A DNA stretch of 64,000 nt from Paraspadella gotoi (Eukaryota > Chaetognatha). Under the pieces are notes generated by a model. It saw only the letters and a program-made list of their open reading frames with translations, ran no database searches and was not told where the DNA came from. Of the stretch, positions 50,380 through 61,205 are shown piece after piece; the stretch's first letter is position 1; each line of letters opens with the position of its first letter. Both the position numbers and the translations under genes were made by a program. Where the stretch lies: contig CM119266.1 in NCBI GenBank assembly GCA_051294375.1, forward strand, positions 12,973,797 through 13,037,796, given 5' to 3'.

Positions 50380-50491
50380 TTGTCTGATTTAGATTTCCTT
50401 CCATCTGCTCGGGAGTCTCGTCGATGAACCCCAATTGCCGAGGCGCGCTGAAACCAGGAAACGTCTTTGGAATTCCAAATTCCATCGGAAT
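50380..50491 (-). CDS. Candidate exon B of unrecognised minus-strand gene
   Basis: A long pyrimidine tract ending ctctaag (AG at 50,492-50,493) opens a frame reading IPMEFGIPKTFPGFSAPRQL, then GFIDETPEQMEGNLNQTKGG. A weak donor (gcg|gttttg) precedes an (AAAAC)-type run at 50,341-50,371. Joined to candidate exon A in phase 0 the frame stays open across both. I do not recognise the protein. Confidence 0.35.
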
Positions 50492-50666
50492 CTTAGAGAT
50501 AGAGAGAGTGAGTGAGATAGAGTGAGTGAAAGGTTGAGAGGAGAAGAAAGAAGATGGAAAAAAAAGAAAAANNNNNNNNNNNNNNNNNNNNNNNNNGGAG
50601 AATAAATTACACTCATAACTTTAACCAGCGATTTCACTATCCTAACTGATGTCCATTCTCACTTAC

Positions 50667-50967
50667 GATCGTGTTCTTTTCCCACGCCGCGAACTTATGA
50701 GCGTACGTTTCGTGGCTTGACCGGAGGATTCCGATCCACACTGTCGGTTCTGCGCAGGACTCTCTGTCGACTCCAGAGATAGACGAAAGGGAAGTGCGTA
50801 TCGATCCCGAGGAGTCAACTAACGCCCGCGCGCTTATCTCGCGGCGAAGAATAAAGGATGCGTGCTGCGGCGTCTTAGCGGTCCCGCGTCGGGAATGAAT
50901 ATCGGTGTAGTAACGAAGCTGGCTTCCAACCTCGGCGCCCTTCCAAACCTCGCGCGGCAACATTCGG
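50667..50967 (-). CDS. Candidate exon A of unrecognised minus-strand gene
   Basis: A ~300-nt open frame on the minus strand ends at an optimal donor, ATC|GTAAGTGAG (GT at 50,665-50,666), and begins after a plausible acceptor (ttttcaaccag, AG at 50,968-50,969). The end of the exon reads TVWIGILRSSHETYAHKF, then AAWEKNTI. The intron to exon B is about 175 bp and includes a 25-N gap (50,572-50,596). The first ~120 nt are also present in the right arm of inverted repeat 4 (61,080-61,200), where the frame is broken by indels. That is either noise or evidence against coding. Confidence 0.35.
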
Positions 50968-51394
50968 CTGGTTGAAAAACAGATCCCGCAATAAACATCG
51001 ATTTTGTCGATTGATTTAACCGCGGATGTTATATAACCTTTTCATCCGAATATGACTGAATTTACGTCGCGTTTCTTAAAGACGCCCTCGAAACTAGTAC
51101 GATGTAGTTCACAGCCAACCGTTGCACCGCTTCCCTTCTTCACATCTCCCGCTCCCAGGCAGTCCAACAGCCAGTTTGCTTCTCGTTTTGTTTTCCTTTT
51201 TTTTCTTCTTTTCTCTTTTATTCTCGTTTTCGTCGCACGCGACAACATAAAATCTCAGCTCTTCTTTCATCGTGAGGACTTACTTCCTCCGCGTCGACGT
51301 TCGTGCCACCAGCTTTTTCGACTTAACCCTCGACGGTCAGATGCCACTCTCTACTCTCTATGCCATCCAGGCCTTCAAAATGCGTGATTGCATG

Positions 51395-51890
51395 CATATC
51401 TTTCCATCAACCTACTATTACCGATTGTACCGATAAATTTACACCAAATATACTAGTAATTCCTTCTTCTGCAACCAAAACAAAATAATTATATAAATTT
51501 AACTTTCTTGGTTACTGTTAAAATCCCCCATAGTCGCTCCTCCCAGATCATTTATTTAGCACCTTGCCTTGCGCGCCCGATTCAGGCGTGGAAGTGATGA
51601 AAAGATTGAGTGATTGGAACATTATGTTTTTTGGCTCGCCTATGGACATGTAATTAATGATTTTAAATCCTTTACAAATTTTTTTAGCATAAAAGTATAC
51701 TAAATTAAAATTATTTATGTAAGTAATATCCTTATAAAATCCGTTAAATTTTAAATTTTTTTCTTTTTAAGAACAGATTTTGATTTATATATTTTGGATA
51801 TATTTTTTGGATTTACCAAAAAAACTAAGAAACTTTTATAAAATATGGTTATAACTGATATTTTATGTTTGGATCAACAAAAAAATGGAT
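51395..51890. repeat. ~0.5-kb block present only in the left arm
   Basis: After ggccttcaaaa-tg-gtgatt the left arm has about 500 bp that the right arm (60,600-60,645) lacks, before they rejoin at ctacagagaataaa. The block is AT-rich with a short GC-richer core (51,525-51,600). No target-site duplication or element family could be defined. Confidence 0.6.
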
Positions 51891-52439
51891 AAAACTTTTT
51901 AACCATAAATCTACAGTTCCTCTACAGAGAATAAAAAAAGTCATACAATTTTAACCATTTTTTCCATTTTAAACGCTGAAGATGAACAGAATTTTATGAT
52001 AAATGTTTTATATTTTTGATTCACATTTTAATGAAGAATCTGAATCTTTATTAAAAGTTTTCAAAAAAATAATTTTTTAAATTATATTTTATAAGAATAT
52101 TATACAAATATATTAATATTTTACTATTTGTTCCCGGGAACAATATGAACAAAATATTTTTTGTTACTAGTTATCAATACTAGTACATCTAATATCCTTT
52201 GTTCGATCATCAAATAAATTTTTTTGTTCCTGAGTGCTCCACTCTACTCCGCAGTCCGTCCTCTCCCGTTTTCACTTAACCCTTTCGACAACAGCCACCC
52301 GTTCCGCAACTCGGGTGGCCGAGGATCCCTCCACCTTGAGTAGCTCGTACAATTTCTCAAAAAAAATGTTGAAGTTAGTGATTTTTTTAAAAGTCAAATA
52401 TGTTCAATTTTGGTTTTAAAAACAAGTTTGAGCAAACAA

Positions 52440-52452
52440 AGTCGGATCTGCC
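52440..52452 (+). repeat. 5' subterminal inverted-repeat motif of the element
   Basis: AGTCGGATCTGCC lies about 15 bp inside the 5' boundary. It recurs at the 3' end as AGTCGGGATCTGC (55,268-55,280) and inverted as GCAGATCGACT (55,287-55,297). Confidence 0.65.
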
Positions 52453-52569
52453 CTACGATAATTAAATTAATTAATTAAATTAATTAATTAATATTATGAG
52501 ATTAATTAATTAATTAATAGATTAATTAATTAATTAATTAATAGATTAATTTAATTTATATTCAGCTTG

Positions 52570-52652
52570 ATCATCAATCGATGTCCTTAAATTGAGTCAG
52601 GACAGTTAATTAAAGTTTTGTTTACATTTTATCAAAAACAAACAAATATCCT
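52570..52652 (+). repeat. Segment shared with the 515-bp satellite spacer
   Basis: Words in the same order and orientation as in each satellite unit: atcatc-atcga-gt, ttaaa-ttg-gt-agga, cagtta-ttaaa, ttttatcaaaaacaaacaaa and t-tcct. Compare 752-835 and 3,342-3,423. By eye about 80-85% identical over ~83 bp, after which both diverge. Confidence 0.75.
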
Positions 52653-53540
52653 ATATTATCGAGCAGGCGGGCAAAGCCCGTCGCTGTCTAGATTTTGATT
52701 CGGTTTAGCTTTCGGTCAATCCGCTTTTTTGCAATCATGGCTTCTGAAAATGTGAATATCATAGGGAGTTTGAATTTTCATAAATATGGCTTCTAATACA
52801 ACTCATAGCGATGCCTTTAAAATTCTCATGTTTCATGATCAATATCGTATTTGTTTAATGTTTTATTTACAAAACACCCAAAACGTTTTAATTAATGTCG
52901 CTCTCCCTTCTCTCGTCTTTTCTCCGTCACGCTTCTTCTGAATTTGTCTAAAAAACGAGTTCGCGGGCTCTGCAGCGTCTGTCCAGCTTCTTTTCTCTCT
53001 TTCTCTTACTTCTCTCTCGTTCTCTCTCTCTCCTCTCATCTTTCTCCTTCCTTTTTTTACAAAAATTTTTTAGATATAATGTCGCGGTTCACTAATGTAA
53101 AACGATGCCGGCGAACCGTGCCGAACCCGGGCCTTTATCTTTCTCTTTTTCTCTGCAGCGGCTGTCTCTCACTCTCTCTCTTTTTCTATCTCTCTCTCTG
53201 TCTCTCTGTCTCTCTGTGTGTGTCTGCCCTATCTGTCCGATCTCTTGCGTGATCGTTTGTTTTTTTGAAAAATTCTGATTATTTATTTTTCCTTCTAAAA
53301 CTTTTTATTATTGCCATTTATTCGCGCTTTTTTTCAATACAAAATTACCCATATTTCATCCGAGATTTTCGTGGATTTAATTCTCTTCTTTCTTTCTCTC
53401 TCTCTCATCTCTCTCTATTTCTCTCTCTCTCTCTTTCTTTCTCTCTCTCTTCTTTTTCTCTCTCTCTCTCTCATCGTCTCTCTCTCTCTCTCTCTTTCAC
53501 TCTACACGCATTTGTTTGTTTTATAGAGCTATCATCGCAT

Positions 53541-53665
53541 CCAAATGAATGACAATCATCGCGATCAATGAAATGACAATCATCGCATCACGAAATGACA
53601 ATCAATCGCATCACTGAATGACTAATCATCCACAGCATGAATGACTAATCATCGCATCATAATAT
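53541..53665 (+). repeat. ~25-bp tandem repeat (aatgacaatcatcgcat)
   Basis: Five imperfect units of aatga(c/t)-aatcatcgcatca inside the mobile element. Related shorter words (atcaatta, atcaata) continue to 53,800. Confidence 0.8.
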
Positions 53666-54189
53666 TGAATTATGCATCGAAGTCAATAATCATTCCGATT
53701 AGCATCAATAAATTACAATTTACACACATCAAATCAATTAGTATACTTCAATTCAATTAGTAATTACTTTCAATCATTACTAATTAACATCAATAATTCG
53801 TTATCCGGGCATGATATCATAGTCGTTTTTTTATTCACCGGTTTTTCTTTCATTAATTTTCTATGATAGTGGCTCTGGCTCGATCTTGGAGTCTTTTAAG
53901 ATTGTTTTTATATTTATGTCCTCCTCTCTCTCTCTCGGTCACTCTCTCTTCTTTTCTCTCTCAGCTCTCTCACTCCATCTTTCTCTCTCTTCTTCTCTTT
54001 TTTATGCAATAGGCGACGATCCTTATGCTTTTAAGATTTTTAACTTGCCATCATTTTTCAACTTGCATAAATTTTTTCAACTTGCATTCCGTCAAAAACT
54101 TTATATCTAGCTTCTTCACTCACTTTTCCTACTGGCTCACAAAATTCATCTCAATCTATCATGGGTTAAAAATAAATAAAAAGATTCAA

Positions 54190-55020
54190 GTAAATGTGAC
54201 CTCATATTTTTTCTTTAAACTCATTTCCACTGGTACGTTTCCCTGAAACTTTATAATCAAGGCTTCGTCATACGTTTTCTACCCACACAGTCACAAAATT
54301 TGCAACTCAATCTATCCAATCCAATTATGATTAATGGAGTATTTATTGTTAAAATAAATAAAAAGAAGATTTTAGGTAAAATTCGACTTATGTGTTTTTT
54401 CCATTTAAAACTAATTTCCTCACTCACGACGGCGGGGGGAAAATTCCCATCCGAAAATTTTTTTTTTTAATATCCAGCTTATCACAACACTTTCCTACCC
54501 AGCACACAAATTTATATTCCAATCAGACGCAGCCAATCACGAGTTATTGGAAGCTTTTGCTAAGATGGGACGGATGGACGGATTGATTGACTAATTTAAT
54601 TAATTTATTGATTAATTTATCTTATAAATTGATTAAATTAACTATTAATTATTTGATTTATTAATACATCCTGCAGAATACATTTAATATTAAAAGGGAA
54701 AAAGAAGCTAATAAATTAGTAAAAACAGGTTTTTTGTTTTTTCCATTTAAACTCATTTCCACTCAAAACTATTCCATCGAAACTTTGATTTCCTGTTCAA
54801 ATCACACCACTTTCCCTACGCTCACAAATACAAATTCCAGCGTCAACAGCCCATCCACTCATGAGGCAATTGTGTTCAATGTGAAGATCAATTTTTTTTG
54901 TTTTTTCCATTTAAACTCATTTCCACACTCGGGACGATTCATCGAAACTTCATATCCGGCTCAATGCACACACTTCCTATCCACAACAAAAATTTCATTT
55001 AAATCCATCCATCCAATCAA
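54190..55020 (+). repeat. ~165-bp core tandem repeats of the element
   Basis: The word catttaaactcatttcc (or a one-base variant) recurs near 54,213, 54,400, 54,742 and 54,906, at spacings of 187, 342 (two units) and 164. Each unit continues with a gaaactt-(t)atat-cc-gctt block, ac-ctttcctacccac, cacaaatt and a ccaatca-gagtaatt end. The unit between 54,560 and 54,735 is disrupted by AT-rich sequence and a degenerate ggacgga stretch. Confidence 0.75.
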
Positions 55021-55046
55021 CGAGTAATTGGTGTTTTTTGCTAAGG

Positions 55047-55155
55047 TGGACGGACGACGGACGGACGGACGGACGGACGGACGGACGGACGACGGACGGA
55101 CGGACGGACGGACGGACGCGGACGACGGACGACAGACAGACGGACGGACGGACAA
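55047..55155 (+). repeat. (ACGG)n microsatellite of the element
   Basis: About 110 bp of acgg/gacg units with ACAG variants at the 3' end (55,130-55,145). It follows the core repeats as in pearl/MINE-type elements. Confidence 0.95.
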
Positions 55156-55267
55156 TCTTTTTTTTTTTTTTTGCATAATTTATCATAATTCGTGTTCTGA
55201 CATGATATAAGTGTGTGCCCGACAATTATGAGGGGGCGGACCGACGGACCGAAAAAGTGAGTTATAG

Positions 55268-55297
55268 AGTCGGGATCTGCTGATAAGCAGATCGACT
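55268..55297 (+). other. 3' terminal hairpin of the element
   Basis: AGTCGGGATCTGCT, loop GATA, then AGCAGATCGACT: a 12-bp stem with a GG bulge. It is followed by CTAAAAAT, so a CTRR-like CTAA sits just before the 3' boundary, as in Helitron ends. The hairpin is right at the junction with arm sequence shared by the other side. Confidence 0.7.
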
Positions 55298-55406
55298 AAA
55301 AATCTTTGTATGTCTCGTGCAAAGTTCATTACCCAATTAGCTTCAGAGAAAAGAGGACGTCTCAAAAACATAAGTTTATATCCTCATTATCCAACCTCAT
55401 GCAATC

Positions 55407-55420
55407 GTTTCTATGGCAAC
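55407..55420 (-). promoter_or_regulatory. X-box-like motif, left arm
   Basis: The minus strand reads GTTGCCATAGAAAC, matching RYYNYY-AT-RRNRAC fully and the vertebrate X-box with one mismatch. It is conserved in the other arm. Confidence 0.4.
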
Positions 55421-55701
55421 GGAAGCTTAAAATCTGTCTAAACGACCGCCAGTTCCGCCCAAAGCTCCACTTTGAAACTGAATGTCAACGCGGTTTTTTT
55501 TCTCCTTCTATCGCCTACGACAAAGAGCCCTCGTTGTTAAAAGCGAGAAGCCACCCTTGAGACTCGTAAAACGTTTCGTTTGGTCGAAATCCTTATCAGA
55601 AATTAACGGAGTCGTTCGATTAGTTGTTGTTACAGCTTTAGGACTTCGCGTGAATCCTAGTATTTGAAGGGAAAAGGGAAGAAGGAAGTCTTGTGTAAGG
55701 G

Positions 55702-55788
<87 letters not shown>

Positions 55789-56840
55789 CGGGGAAGACAA
55801 AACCCCTGAATGTCGCCATCCATTATCGCCTGAGTTTAATTGCATAATTCGTATTTGAAAAAAAATAATTCAACCTTTTTTTATATAGAAAAATTTTTTT
55901 TTTCATTTGTCTCCTCTTCTTTCTTACATAGTGGAAGCCACTGGTGATGTCATCGCGTTCGTTCGTTGACTTCGTTGAGTTACAAACCCGAAATCTCGGC
56001 GATCTGAAGGACAAGCAACACATTTATGAATCGTTCTCAATCTCTAAAATACGTTGCACCACGTGATTGTAGATTATAAATGTTTGCTACCTCTGAACTT
56101 ATGCAAAAAAAATTATAGTAGAGACGATAAGAATCTCTATCAAAATGCCGTGTTTTTAAGTTAATTTGTAATCCAAGATTGCAGAGGTGAGGTTTATTTG
56201 AGAGAGGTGAAGACGAAGAAAAAAGGAGGAGCGAAGAGAAGAGAAGAAAGAAGAAAAGTTACATGTAGAGGAAAGGGCAAGATATAAAAAGGAAGGAATG
56301 ATTTGAGAGAAAATAAGAAAAAAGATAAGAAGAGTAAAAAAAAAAAAGTGATTTGAAAAAAAAAATGAAAAAGAAAAGAAGAAAAAGAGAGGAGTAAAGG
56401 AAAGGGAAGGTCGAGTCGAAAAAAGGATGAACTCCTGATCGAGGATTATTGAGGAGGAGAAATCGAATGAAGCGATTTCAATCCGAAGAGAGGGAGAGGG
56501 AGGAGAGAGAGGAGGGAGGGAACGTCCGTGAGAATTTGCGCGAAACGTAATGAATTTTAACCGTGAGATGGATTAAGAATGGGGAAAAAAAGGTGCGACG
56601 CTGTTGACTGCATGAGATGCTAAAGTCGTCATTCGATACTTTTCCCGCTTAAAGACTGTTTTTCGCGATTGAATGATTTTCGCCATTTTCCTCGTCTTCT
56701 TCTTCTTTTCTTTCTTCGTCGTCGTCGTCGTCATAGGTCGTCCTCATTATCGACCATTGAGAAGCTTTCCTCGAATCTGTCGGTTGACAACCTGATGATG
56801 ATTAAGGACGACCTTTGGGATAATTAGAGTTCAGAATCTG

Positions 56841-56847
<7 letters not shown>

Positions 56848-56871
<24 letters not shown>

Positions 56872-56880
56872 ATTGCTCTC

Positions 56881-56927
<47 letters not shown>

Positions 56928-56973
56928 CTCTCTCCTCTCTCTCTCTCTCTCTCTTCTCTCTCCTCTCTCTCTA

Positions 56974-57004
<31 letters not shown>

Positions 57005-57024
57005 CTCTTTTTTTCTCTTTTCCT
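56848..57024 (+). repeat. CT-rich loop at the centre of inverted repeat 4
   Basis: The ~177-bp centre of symmetry is an interrupted (CT)n tract, flanked by the paired words gattcagaatctg-like cagaatctgctctc (56,832) and gagagcagattctg (57,031). Confidence 0.9.
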
Positions 57025-58126
57025 AGAGAGAGAGCAGATTCTGAACTCTAATTATCCCAAAGGTCGTCCTTAATCATCATCAGGTTGTCAACCGACAGAT
57101 TCGAGGAAAGCTCTCAATGGTCGATAATGAGGACGACCTATGACGACGACGACGACGAAGAAGAAGAAGAAGAAGAAGACGAGGAAAATGGCGAAAATCA
57201 TTCGAATCGCGAAAAACAGTCGTTTACGCGGGAAAAGTATCGAATGACGACTATAGCATCTCATGCAGTCAACAGCGTCCGCCACTTTTTTTCCCCATTC
57301 TTAATCCATCTCACGGTTAAAATTCTTACGTTTCGCGCAAAATTCTCACGGACGTTCCCTCCCTCCCTCTCTCCCTCCCTCTCCCTCTCTTCGGATTGAA
57401 ATCGCTTCATTCGATTTCTCCTCCTCAATAACCTCGATCAGGAGTTCATCCTTCTTTTCGACTCGACCTTCCCTTTCCTTTACTCCTCTCTCTTTTTCTT
57501 ATTTTCTTTTCATTTTTTTTTTTAAATCACTTTTTTTCTTTTTTTACTCTTCTTATCTTTTTTCTTATTTTCTCTTCAAATCATTCCCTTCCTTTTTATA
57601 TTTTTCTTGCCCTTTTCTTCTACATTAATTTTCTTCTTTCTTCTCTTCTCTTCGTTCCTCCTTTTTTCTTCGTCATCACCTCTCTCCGAATAAATCGCAC
57701 CTCTGCAATCTTGGAATTCCAAATTTAGAACTTGAAAAAAACATTCCGCATTTTCATAGAGATTCTTACGATTCCTACTATATTTTTTGATAAGTTCAGA
57801 GGTAGCAAACATTTATAATCTACAATCACGTGGTGCAACGTATTTTAGAGATTGAGAACGATTCATAAATGTTTTGCTTGTCCTTCGGATCGCCGGATTT
57901 CGGGTTTGTAACTCAACGAACGGAATCGCTGTGGAACCACACCAGGTGGCTTCCACTATGATAAGAAAGAAGAAGGAGGACAAATTGGAAAAGAAAAATT
58001 TTTTTTCGATATAAAAAAGGTTGAATTATTTTTTTTCAAATACCGAATTATGCAAATTAAACTCAGTGCCGATATGGATGGCGACATTTAGGGGTTTGTC
58101 TTCCCGTATTCTCTCTCTCTCTTCTC

Positions 58127-58191
<65 letters not shown>

Positions 58192-58259
58192 CCCTTAACA
58201 CAAGACTTCTTCTTCCCTTTTCCCTTCAAATACTAGGATTCAACCGCGAAGACCTAAAG

Positions 58260-59763
58260 TAGATGATGTCGCTCCGCGCTTAAAAAAAATTCCGACAAGA
58301 CGAAGCGGTTTCTGATAATTTTGGTTCTAGCAATTTTTGCACCAGTTTAGCGCAGTAAATATTACAAAACCATTGGATGATTTCTGAAATGCAGTGTTTG
58401 GCGCTACCAACGCGCCGGAACAAAGAAAATCCATAAGTCTTGAGTAAAACATACTTGAAATTAAACACGACGCTTGCGGTCTGAATTCTTTTTAAATTTT
58501 TTTTTATTTGTTGGTATTTACTGTATAAAGTCAATTTTAAAAAACAGCCAGGTCATGCACTGATTCCGATTCTGTTGGGTTTAACCTAACTTTCAGCACA
58601 AACGAAAAAAAAAAATTGACGACATATAAGAAATAATAGCCAATTAATCCAAATTTTTTTTCTCCAAAATTTGTTGTCACTTTTTGTTTCTTACTGTTTT
58701 TGCCAAACATGCCTTTAAAAATTTATAAAAATTAAAGAATTAGCTAATGAACTACAAATGTCTTAGGTACATTTCAAGAGTTGCCGGAACTCAAAGAAAT
58801 CATTGATATCATAGTCATCAATATGGGCTTGAAATAACTTATTTCTTTGCAATTTACCCTTTATTGATAAAAGCCTTTGTAATTATAATAAAATAAAAAC
58901 AACATTTTACCATACAGCTACATTGCATTTGCGTGTTATTAAAAGATTGTTATGCTTTTTTTTTAAAAAAATAGTTATTCAATATAGCTATGGGGCATTA
59001 TGCAAACGTTTTAATTGCACCTGAAGATGAAAAATTAAAAATTCTGATAATAGTAAGCCTTTTAGCCCTATGTCAGTAAAGTTTTAAGATCAGCCGGAAC
59101 CAAAGTTTGAAACTCCTAAATTTTCATATTTAATCATATGTTTTCTAAGTTTCCTTCATGAATTTTTTAATTTTTTTGTTTTCAACAAAATGATAATTCA
59201 TTATCCTTAGTAATTATATAACATTTGAGGTATAGAATAATTTTTGTTTATATCAGAAACGTAATTCAATCTTTCTCTTTTCAGAATCTATATTTATTTA
59301 TTTTAAGTAAGCCAAGTTGTGTTTTAATTTTTAATTTTCAAAAGTTGTTATACTTTGACTACATATTCGATCCAGATTTTAAAAAAATCCGTGGAAATAT
59401 TGAGAAAAGATTATATGAAAAATATGCCCCATAATTATGGCTTTAATTATGATACCAGTCTCATCGGTTCTTATCATCTTTGGTTCAAAAGATATAAGAA
59501 AATCAATTTTTAAACCAAATGAAGTCACTCGGCAAAAGCTAAAAATTTCAGTAATGAACCAAAGAAGAAAATTTAACGAACGCAGATTTGTTTAAAACTT
59601 GGCGTAGGAAATGGACCATTTTTTGTAGATATATTTTTCAACGCGTGGGTCGATTGCATTTGAAATGTTACATCAACAATATTGACATCATTTCCTATCA
59701 GTAAATGTAAAAATATTTAAGAATAACTTATAAACGACCAGATAACATTGTCTTATCTACCTA
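58260..59763. mobile_element. 1,504-bp insertion with 5-bp target-site duplication
   Basis: The left arm has the empty site (TAAAG once, near 55,635-55,640, in reverse complement). The right arm has TAAAG at 58,255-58,259 and again at 59,764-59,768, bracketing AT-rich DNA that begins TAGATGATGTCGC and ends ATCTACCTA. The ends give a weak inverted match (TAGATGAT against TAGGTAGAT). No transposase, reverse transcriptase, poly-A tail or LTR is visible. The class is unknown: a non-autonomous DNA element or solo LTR-like insertion are options, though the ends are not TG...CA. Confidence 0.65.
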
Positions 59764-59985
59764 TAAAGCCTGTAACAACAACTAATCGAACGACTCCGTT
59801 AATTTCTGAAAGGATTTCGACCAAACGAAACGTTTTACGAGTCTCAAGGGTGGCTTCTTCAGCTTTTAACAACGAGGCTCTTTGTCGTTAGCGATAGAAG
59901 GAGAAAAAAAACCGCGTTGGACATTCAGTGTCAAAGTGGAGGCTTTGGGCGTGAACTGGCGGTCGTTTAGACTTTTAAAGCTTCC

Positions 59986-59999
59986 GTTGCCATAGAAAC
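59986..59999 (+). promoter_or_regulatory. X-box-like motif, right arm
   Basis: gttgccatagaaac, the counterpart of 55,407-55,420, intact in an arm that has diverged elsewhere. Confidence 0.4.
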
Positions 60000-61205
60000 G
60001 ATTGCATGGGGTTGGATAATGGATATAAACTTATGTTTTTGAGACGTTCTCCTTCTCCGAAGCTAATGGGTAATGAACTTTGGAACGAGACATTACAAGA
60101 TTTTTTAAAACAAAATTTGAAATATTGACTTTAAAAAGCACTAAACTTCAACTTTTTTTTTGAAATTGTACGAGCTACTCAAGGTGGAGGGGTCCTCGGC
60201 CACCCCGAGTGCGGAACGGGTGGTGTGTCGAAAGGGTAAAGATGAAAACGGGGAGAGGACGGACTGCGGAGTAGAGTGGAGCACTCAGGAACAAAAAATT
60301 TATTTGAATGATCGAACAAGGATATTTAGATGTGACCTAGTATGATTAACTAGTACAAAAAATATTTTGTTCATATTGTCTCGGGAACAGAATATAATAT
60401 ATTTGTAGTAATATTCTTATAAAATAGTCAATTTTAAAAATATTTTTTTTAAAACTTTTAATAAAGATTCAGATTCTTCATAAAAAGTTGAATCAAAAAT
60501 ATAAAACATGTTATCAAAAATTAAGTCATCTTCAGCGTTTAAAATGGGAAAAAAGGTGAAAATTCATGACTTATTTATTCTCTGTAGTAGAAACTTATAT
60601 ATGTTAAAAGTTAAAACGTTTTAGTAATCACCATTTGAAGGCCTGGAGTTGGCTTCGGATAGTCTAGCATAGAGAGTAGAGAGTGACATCTGACCGTCGA
60701 GGGGGTAAGCTCGAAAAAGCGGTGGCATTTTACCAGCGAACGTCGACGCCGGAGGAAGTAAGTCTTTTCTCGGGCGACGATAGAAAGGAAGAGCTGAGAT
60801 TTTAGTTTCGCGGCGACGAAAACGAAGAATAAAAGAAGAAAAAGAAGAAAAAAAAAGGAAAACAAAAGAGAAGCAAACTGGCTGATGCCTGGGAGCGGGA
60901 GATGTGAAGGGAGGATAAATGGGGAAGCGGCTGCAACGTTTGGCTGTGAACTACATTTCGACTACTAGTTCGAGGCGTCCTTAAAAACGCACGTAAATTC
61001 AGTCATATTCGGATGAATAAAGGTTATATAACATCCGGGTTTAAATCAATCGACAAAATCGATGTTTATTCGGGATCTTTTTCAACCACCCGATGTGCCG
61101 CGAGGTTTGGAAGGCGCCGAGGTGGAACCAGCTTCGTTTACTACACCGATTATTCATTCCGACCGCGAGACCCTAAGACGCCGAACCTTTTTTTTCCGGA
61201 AATAG

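Larger units (their letters stand above)
52425..55300 (+). mobile_element. Helitron/Helentron-like non-autonomous element (pearl/MINE-type)
   Basis: A ~2.87-kb insertion relative to the empty right arm, with no target-site duplication evident in an A-rich site. In order it has: a 5' motif AGTCGGATCTGCC (52,440-52,452); AATT-rich DNA (52,461-52,560); a segment shared with the 515-bp satellite (52,570-52,652); a short GC hairpin (52,668-52,680); CT tracts; ~25-bp tandem repeats (53,541-53,665); ~165-bp core tandem repeats (54,190-55,020); an (ACGG)n tract (55,047-55,155); ~110 bp of unique sequence; and a terminal hairpin (55,268-55,297) that repeats the 5' motif in both orientations. Core repeats followed by ACGG/ACTG microsatellite and a structured 3' end is the known plan of bivalve pearl/MINE elements and of Helentron-derived HINEs. 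No Rep/helicase is encoded, so it is non-autonomous. Confidence 0.6.
50845..56847 (+). repeat. Inverted repeat 4, left arm (with two insertions)
   Basis: Pairs in reverse complement with 57,025-61,205. Anchors: 50,998-51,176 with 60,880-61,070; 51,900-52,230 with 60,330-60,600; 52,230-52,380 with 60,150-60,300; 55,313-55,635 with 59,770-60,090; 55,650-55,830 with 58,040-58,255; 56,740-56,847 with 57,025-57,130. The arm carries two blocks absent from the right arm, at about 51,395-51,890 and 52,425-55,300, and lacks the right-arm insertion at 58,260-59,763. Confidence 0.9.
57025..61205 (-). repeat. Inverted repeat 4, right arm (with one insertion)
   Basis: Mirror of the left arm. The insertion-free right arm gives the empty site for the Helentron-like element: a T/A-rich ttttaaaaaatcttg junction near 60,095-60,110. 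Arms share GAC/GAA trinucleotide runs (57,140-57,182), GA/CT tracts (55,700-55,786 and 58,108-58,191) and an X-box-like motif. Divergence is a mixture of substitutions and indels, higher than noise alone would need. Confidence 0.9.

Noticed and set aside
57085-57399. Plus-strand frame with Asp/Glu run near the centre of inverted repeat 4
   Set aside because: The acidic run is a GAC/GAA trinucleotide repeat, and the frame is not kept in the mirror arm.
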